DNA of 64,000 bases. It comes from Streptomyces albireticuli. Lineage in GTDB: Bacteria > Actinomycetota > Actinomycetes > Streptomycetales > Streptomycetaceae. Shown here in pieces: positions 57,942-64,000 of the stretch. The stretch lies in contig NZ_JAJQQS010000015.1 of the NCBI RefSeq assembly GCF_021228125.1, positions 124,001-188,000 of the forward strand, given 5' to 3'. Below the pieces are notes generated by a model. That model made no database searches. It saw only the letters and a list, made by a program, of their open reading frames with translations, and was not told the origin of the DNA. A program made the translations under genes and the position numbers. Every line of letters starts with the position of its first letter. Within the stretch, counting starts at the first letter, position 1.

Positions 57942-60502
57942 CGTGTGCGTACCTCCAGCGTGGTGCCGGCGACCACCGGCGGGGCGGGGCGGATCTGGTC
58001 CCGCTCGGGGACGAAGCGGACGGTCGGGTCGGGGGTGCCGGGGGCGTTGGCGAAGGAGGCGAAGCGGCGCAGCCGGTCCGGGTCGGCCAGCGTGGCCGCC
58101 CACTCGTCCTCGTACGTCTCGATGTGCCGGGTCATCAGCTCGTCCAGGTCGGCGCAGATGCCCAGCACGTCGTCCATGACCACCGCGCGCAGGTGGTCCA
58201 GGCCGCCCTCCAGCCGTTCCAGCCAGGGGGCGGTGCGCTCCAGCCGGTCGGCGGTGCGGATGTAGAACATCAGGAACCGGTCGATCGTGCGGAGCAGGGT
58301 CTCCCGGTCGAGGTCGGCGGCGAGCAGATCAGCGTGGCGCGGCGACGTGCCGCCGTTGCCGCCGACGTAGAGGTTCCAGCCCGCCGAGGTGGCGATCACC
58401 CCGAAGTCCTTGCTCCGCGCCTCGGCGCACTCCCGGGCGCAGCCGGACACGGCGGACTTCAGCTTGTGCGGGGCGCGCAGGCCCCGGTAGCGCAGCTCCA
58501 GCTCGATGGCGAGGGCCACCGAGTCCTGCACCCCGAAGCGGCACCAGGTCTCGCCGACGCAGGACTTCACGGTGCGCAGGGCCTTGCCGTAGGCGTGTCC
58601 GGACTCGAAGCCGGCGTCCACCAGGCGCTTCCAGATCAGCGGCAGTTCGTCCACCCGGGCGCCGAAGAGGTCGATCCGCTGACCGCCGGTGATCTTGGTG
58701 TAGAGCCGGAAGTCACGGGCGATCTCGCCGATGACGATCAGTCCCTCGGGGCTGATCTCGCCACCGGGCACCCGGGGCACCACCGAGTACGAGCCGTTGC
58801 GCTGGAGGTTGGCCAGGAAGTGGTCGTTGGTGTCCTGGAGGGCGGCCTGCTCACCGTCCAGGATGTGGCCGTTGCCGAGGCTCGCCAGGATCGAGGCGAC
58901 GACGGGCTTGCAGACGTCGCAGCCCTCGCCGGTGCCGTGCTCGTCGATCAGCCGGGAGAAGCCGGTGATGCCCTTCACCCGGACGATCTCGTACAGCTCG
59001 GCGCGGGTGAGCGCGAAGTGCTCGCACAGCCCCCGGGCGCTCTCCACGCCACCGGCCGCCAGCTCCTCGGTGACCACGGTCTTCAGCAGCCCCACGCAAC
59101 TGCCGCAGCCCGTGCCCGCCCTGGTGCACTTCTTGACCTCCGGGACGGACGTACATCCCCGGTCCCGCACGGCCGCCCTGACCTCGCCCTTGCTCACGTG
59201 GTGGCAGGAGCACACGACCGCCTCGTCGGGCAGCGTCACCGGGCCGGCCGGGGCGCCGGCCGACGGGGGCAGCACCAGCCGCTCCGGCGGTGTGGTCAGC
59301 GGGGTGCCGCTGACGGCCAGCGGGCGCAGCGTCCCGTACGCCTCGGTGTCGCCGACCAGCACCCCGCCGAGCAGGGCGCCGTCGGCACCGATCACCAGCT
59401 TCTTGTACACGCCCTCCCGGCTGCTGGAGTACAGGACGTCGAGGGCGCCCTCGGTGGTGCCGTGCGCGTCGCCGAAGCTGGCCACGTCCACGCCCAGCAG
59501 CTTGAGCTTGGTGGAGGTGTCGGCCCCGGTGAAGGAGCCCGCCGCGCCGGTGAGTTCGCGCGCGGCGGCCTCGGCCATGGCATAACCGGGGGCGACGAGT
59601 CCGTACACCCGGCCGTCGGCCGCCAGCGCGCACTCGCCGATGGCCAGGACGGCGGGGTCGGCGGTGCGGCACCGCTCGTCGACGACGATCCCGCCGCGCT
59701 CGCCCACGGGCAGCCCGCAGGCGCGGGCCAGTTCGTCGCGCGGCCGCACCCCCGCGGAGAACACCACCATGCCGGCGCTGAGTTCCGTGCCGTCGGACAG
59801 CGTCAGCCCGCGCACCCGGCCGTCGTCGCCGGTGTCGATCCGCTGGGCGCCCGCGCCGGTGTGCACCACGACGCCCAGCTCCTCGATCTTGCGGCGCAGG
59901 ACCGCGCCGCCGCCCTCGTCCACCTGGAGGGCCATCAGCCGGGGGGCGAACTCCACCACATGGGTCTCCAGCCCCATGGCCCGCAGCGCGCCGGCCGCCT
60001 CCAGCCCGAGCAGCCCGCCGCCGATGACGACGCCCACCCGGGCGCCGCCGGCGTCGGCCCGGATCGCCTCCAGGTCCTCCAGGGTCCGGTAGACGTGCGT
60101 GCCGGGGGCGTCGTGCCCCGGGACGGGCGGCACGAAGGCGTACGAGCCGGTGGCCAGTACGAGCGCGTCGTAGGGGAGCCGCTCCCCGGCGGCGGTGGTG
60201 ACCGTCCGGGCGTCCCGGTCGACGGCGGTGGCCGGTTCGGCGAGCCGCAGCTCGATGCCGTTCCCGGCCATGAACCCCTCGGGGCACAGGGAGAGCTCCT
60301 CGGCGGAGGCCCCCGAGAACCACGAGGTCAGCCGGACGCGGTCGTAGGCGGGCCGGGGCTCCTCGGCGAGCACGGTCACCCGCCATCCGGCGGTGCCGAC
60401 CGGGCCCGTCCGGCCCGCCTCGCCGGCCCGTTCGGCCAGGGCTTCCAGGAAACGCTGGCCGACCATGCCGTGGCCGACCAGGACCAGCTCCTTCGTCGTC
60501 AT
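57938..60502 (-). CDS. nirB: Assimilatory NAD(P)H nitrite reductase large subunit NirB
   Basis: An 854-aa cytosolic enzyme that reduces nitrite to ammonium with six electrons. Order: FAD/NAD(P)-binding reductase (LVLVGHGMVGQRFLEALAE, GVVIGGGLLGLEAAGALRAM), a BFD-like [2Fe-2S] region (VVCSCHHVSKGEV, CTRAGTGCGSCVG), ferredoxin-like repeats, and the siroheme/[4Fe-4S] domain with SCVGETWCRFG and SGCARECAEARSKDFG supplying the four Cys. Length is normal for the family. ATG 60502 overlaps the upstream gene and its stop overlaps the NirD-NarK start, so the operon is translationally coupled. Confidence 0.94.
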   Translation of the reverse strand: MTTKELVLVGHGMVGQRFLEALAERAGEAGRTGPVGTAGWRVTVLAEEPRPAYDRVRLTSWFSGASAEELSLCPEGFMAGNGIELRLAEPATAVDRDARTVTTAAGERLPYDALVLATGSYAFVPPVPGHDAPGTHVYRTLEDLEAIRADAGGARVGVVIGGGLLGLEAAGALRAMGLETHVVEFAPRLMALQVDEGGGAVLRRKIEELGVVVHTGAGAQRIDTGDDGRVRGLTLSDGTELSAGMVVFSAGVRPRDELARACGLPVGERGGIVVDERCRTADPAVLAIGECALAADGRVYGLVAPGYAMAEAAARELTGAAGSFTGADTSTKLKLLGVDVASFGDAHGTTEGALDVLYSSSREGVYKKLVIGADGALLGGVLVGDTEAYGTLRPLAVSGTPLTTPPERLVLPPSAGAPAGPVTLPDEAVVCSCHHVSKGEVRAAVRDRGCTSVPEVKKCTRAGTGCGSCVGLLKTVVTEELAAGGVESARGLCEHFALTRAELYEIVRVKGITGFSRLIDEHGTGEGCDVCKPVVASILASLGNGHILDGEQAALQDTNDHFLANLQRNGSYSVVPRVPGGEISPEGLIVIGEIARDFRLYTKITGGQRIDLFGARVDELPLIWKRLVDAGFESGHAYGKALRTVKSCVGETWCRFGVQDSVALAIELELRYRGLRAPHKLKSAVSGCARECAEARSKDFGVIATSAGWNLYVGGNGGTSPRHADLLAADLDRETLLRTIDRFLMFYIRTADRLERTAPWLERLEGGLDHLRAVVMDDVLGICADLDELMTRHIETYEDEWAATLADPDRLRRFASFANAPGTPDPTVRFVPERDQIRPAPPVVAGTTLEVRTR

Positions 60503-61736
60503 CGGGACGCTCCTCGGGTGATCAGCAGGGAAAGGGGGTCCACGGGCAGCGGGTCGTCCCGCTCGTAGGCCCGGGAGAGGGCGCAGGCCGCGGCCGGGTC
60601 GCCCAGGAGGATGCCGCCGACGAGCCGGTCGCCGCGCAGCACGAGCTTCCGGTACGCGCCACGGGTGGCGTCGGCCAGCCGGAGCACGTCGAGCCCCGGG
60701 CCCTCGCCGCCGGTCTCGCCGAACGCCGCGTACTCCAGGGGGCCCGCCGTCAGCCGCGCCAGCGGGCGCGAACCGCTGTACACCGCGCCCGGAGCGGCGC
60801 CGGAGAGCCGCGCCGCCAGGACGTCGGCCTGGTCCCAGGCGGCGAGGGCCGTGCCGTACGCGGTGCCCCGGTGCTCGGCGCAGTCGCCGACCGCGTACAC
60901 GCCGGGCGCGCAGGCCAGGGTGTCGTCGACGACGATCCCGGTGCGGACCGGGAGGCCGGCCGCGCGGGCGAGCCCGGTGCGCGGCCGCACCCCGCAGGCC
61001 AGCACCACCAGGTCGGCGTCCAGCACCCGGCCGGAGGCCAGTTCCACGCCGGTGACCCGGCCGGTGCCGCGCAGGGCGCGGGCCCGGCTGCCGGCGCTGA
61101 CCGCGACGCCCAGCGCGGCGAGCCCGTGCCGCAGCAGCGCGGCGGCCTGCGCGTCGAGGTGCCGTTCGGCCAGGTGCGGCGCCTGGTGGACGATCTCCAC
61201 GGGCAGCCCGCCCGGGCCCCGGCCCGGCACCGCCAGCGCACGGGCCGCGCTCACCCCGAGCACCCCGCCGCCGATGACGACGGCGCGTTCCGCGGCCGCC
61301 GCGGCCGCGGCCAGCCGGCGGCAGTCGCCGAGGGTGCGGAAGACGTGCACCCCTTCCCGCGGGGAGCCGTCCGGCCCGTACAGGCCGCGCACCGGGGGCA
61401 GCACCGGCTCGGCCCCGGTGGCCAGCAGCAGCGCGTCGTACGCGGCGCTCGTGCCGTCCGCCAGGCGCAGGACGCGGGCGCCCGGGTCCACGGCGGTGAC
61501 CTCACGGCCGGTGCGGGCGACCGCCGTCCCATAGGGCAGGGTGAGCGACTCCGCGCCGTACCGCCCGGTGAGCACGTCCGCCAGCAGCACCCTGTTGTAC
61601 GGGGCGGCCGGCTCGGCACCGTAGAGGGTCACCTCGCCCCGGCCGCCCAGGGCGTGGAACCGCTCGGCGAAGCGGGCGGCCGCCATGCCCGCGCCCACCA
61701 CGGCGACGGCGCCCCCGGAGGGGGTACGGGCGGCCC

Positions 61737-61740
<4 letters not shown>
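60499..61740 (-). CDS. FAD-dependent oxidoreductase, NasB/NirB-N-like electron-transfer protein
   Basis: A 413-aa flavoprotein similar to the N-terminal part of NirB: VAVVGAGMAAARFAERFHAL (FAD), RAVVIGGGVLGVSAARALAV (NAD), VYAVGDCAEHRGTAYGTALA (second FAD motif), and GAYRKLVLRGDRLVGGILLG. It has no iron-sulfur motif. Placed between nitrate reductase and nirB, it is probably the NAD(P)H-dependent electron donor of the assimilatory nitrate reductase, which has no reductase domain of its own. GTG 61740 overlaps the nitrate reductase stop, and the stop overlaps nirB. Confidence 0.87.
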
Positions 61741-63833
<2,093 letters not shown>

Positions 63834-64000
63834 GTCCAAGAGCGTCGCCGCCGCCCGTGTCGTGGCCGATTCGGCGGTGTTGCCGGCACGGAACACGCCG
63901 CTCACACACCGGTCCGGCGGCCGTGGGCGGTACGACATCCTTCGTAACGCCGGCCGGGGTTCCGCTAACCCTCGTGTGACGGGGGCGCAACGAGGCCGAA
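63834..64000. other. Upstream region of the nitrate assimilation operon
   Basis: 167 nt to the window edge, containing the likely promoter. On the minus strand GTCAC (63981-63977) is followed six bases later by GTTAG (63970-63966), a weak resemblance to GlnR half-sites. No gene is seen. Confidence 0.35.

Noticed and set aside
63966..63981. GlnR-like half-sites upstream of the nitrate operon
   Set aside because: GTCAC-N6-GTTAG departs from the GlnR consensus at three positions in the second half-site; kept only as a weak note.

Overview
The window looks like a Streptomyces chromosome segment: G+C is very high throughout, wobble positions are strongly GC-biased, and GTG/TTG starts are frequent. 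It carries lineage-typical families (a rodlin, a DUF397 protein, an NsdA-like TPR regulator, a DUF5302 protein, a SpoIIE-type phosphatase). Four genes contain rare TTA leucine codons, the bldA type of developmental signal. I see no tRNA, rRNA, CRISPR array, transposase or prophage.

Layout. 1-12903: acyl-CoA block with four adenylate-forming CoA ligases (the first cut by the window edge), a secreted penicillin-acylase-type amidohydrolase, and a coupled operon of enoyl-CoA hydratase, double DUF35 protein and two cysteine-less thiolase/lipid-transfer-type proteins, suggesting hydration plus retro-aldol cleavage of a branched or steroid-like acyl-CoA. 12982-17345: small regulators and surface genes: DUF397 protein, 2OG-Fe(II) oxygenase preceded by a tiny leader-peptide ORF, a rodlin with a His/Gly-rich tail, a DUF1453 membrane protein divergent from a TetR regulator, and a conserved hypothetical. 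17425-28744: secreted amidase, phosphotransferase, NsdA-like regulator, PAS/PP2C phosphatase, HEAT-like protein, small hypotheticals and an NAD-dependent epimerase.

29533-39286: eight co-directional genes that look like a Pel/galactosaminogalactan-type exopolysaccharide locus. They encode an Agd3-like extracellular deacetylase, a PelF-like glycosyltransferase, a PelG-like membrane protein, three precursor-sugar enzymes, a GH135/spherulin-4-like protein and a GH114 lipoprotein. Deacetylase, GH135 and GH114 together are the enzyme set known from fungal galactosaminogalactan clusters, here beside bacterial PelF/PelG-type genes. The first gene has a TTA codon. This is the most interesting system in the window.

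39386-51315: YchJ protein, beta-propeller, CE4 deacetylase, two universal stress proteins flanking a histidine kinase, a NarL-type response regulator, FAD oxidoreductase, MFS exporter, XRE regulator with an AT-rich candidate operator, and a cation/Ca2+ exchanger. 51377-56153: GCS2-type ligase, a candidate c-di-AMP riboswitch before an NlpC/P60 hydrolase, a streptogrisin-like protease, and a GH-A-fold protein with altered catalytic positions. 56199-63833 (minus strand): assimilatory nitrate operon of nitrate reductase, FAD electron-transfer protein, NirB, and a single polypeptide fusing NirD to a NarK-type transporter, all joined by 4-base overlaps.
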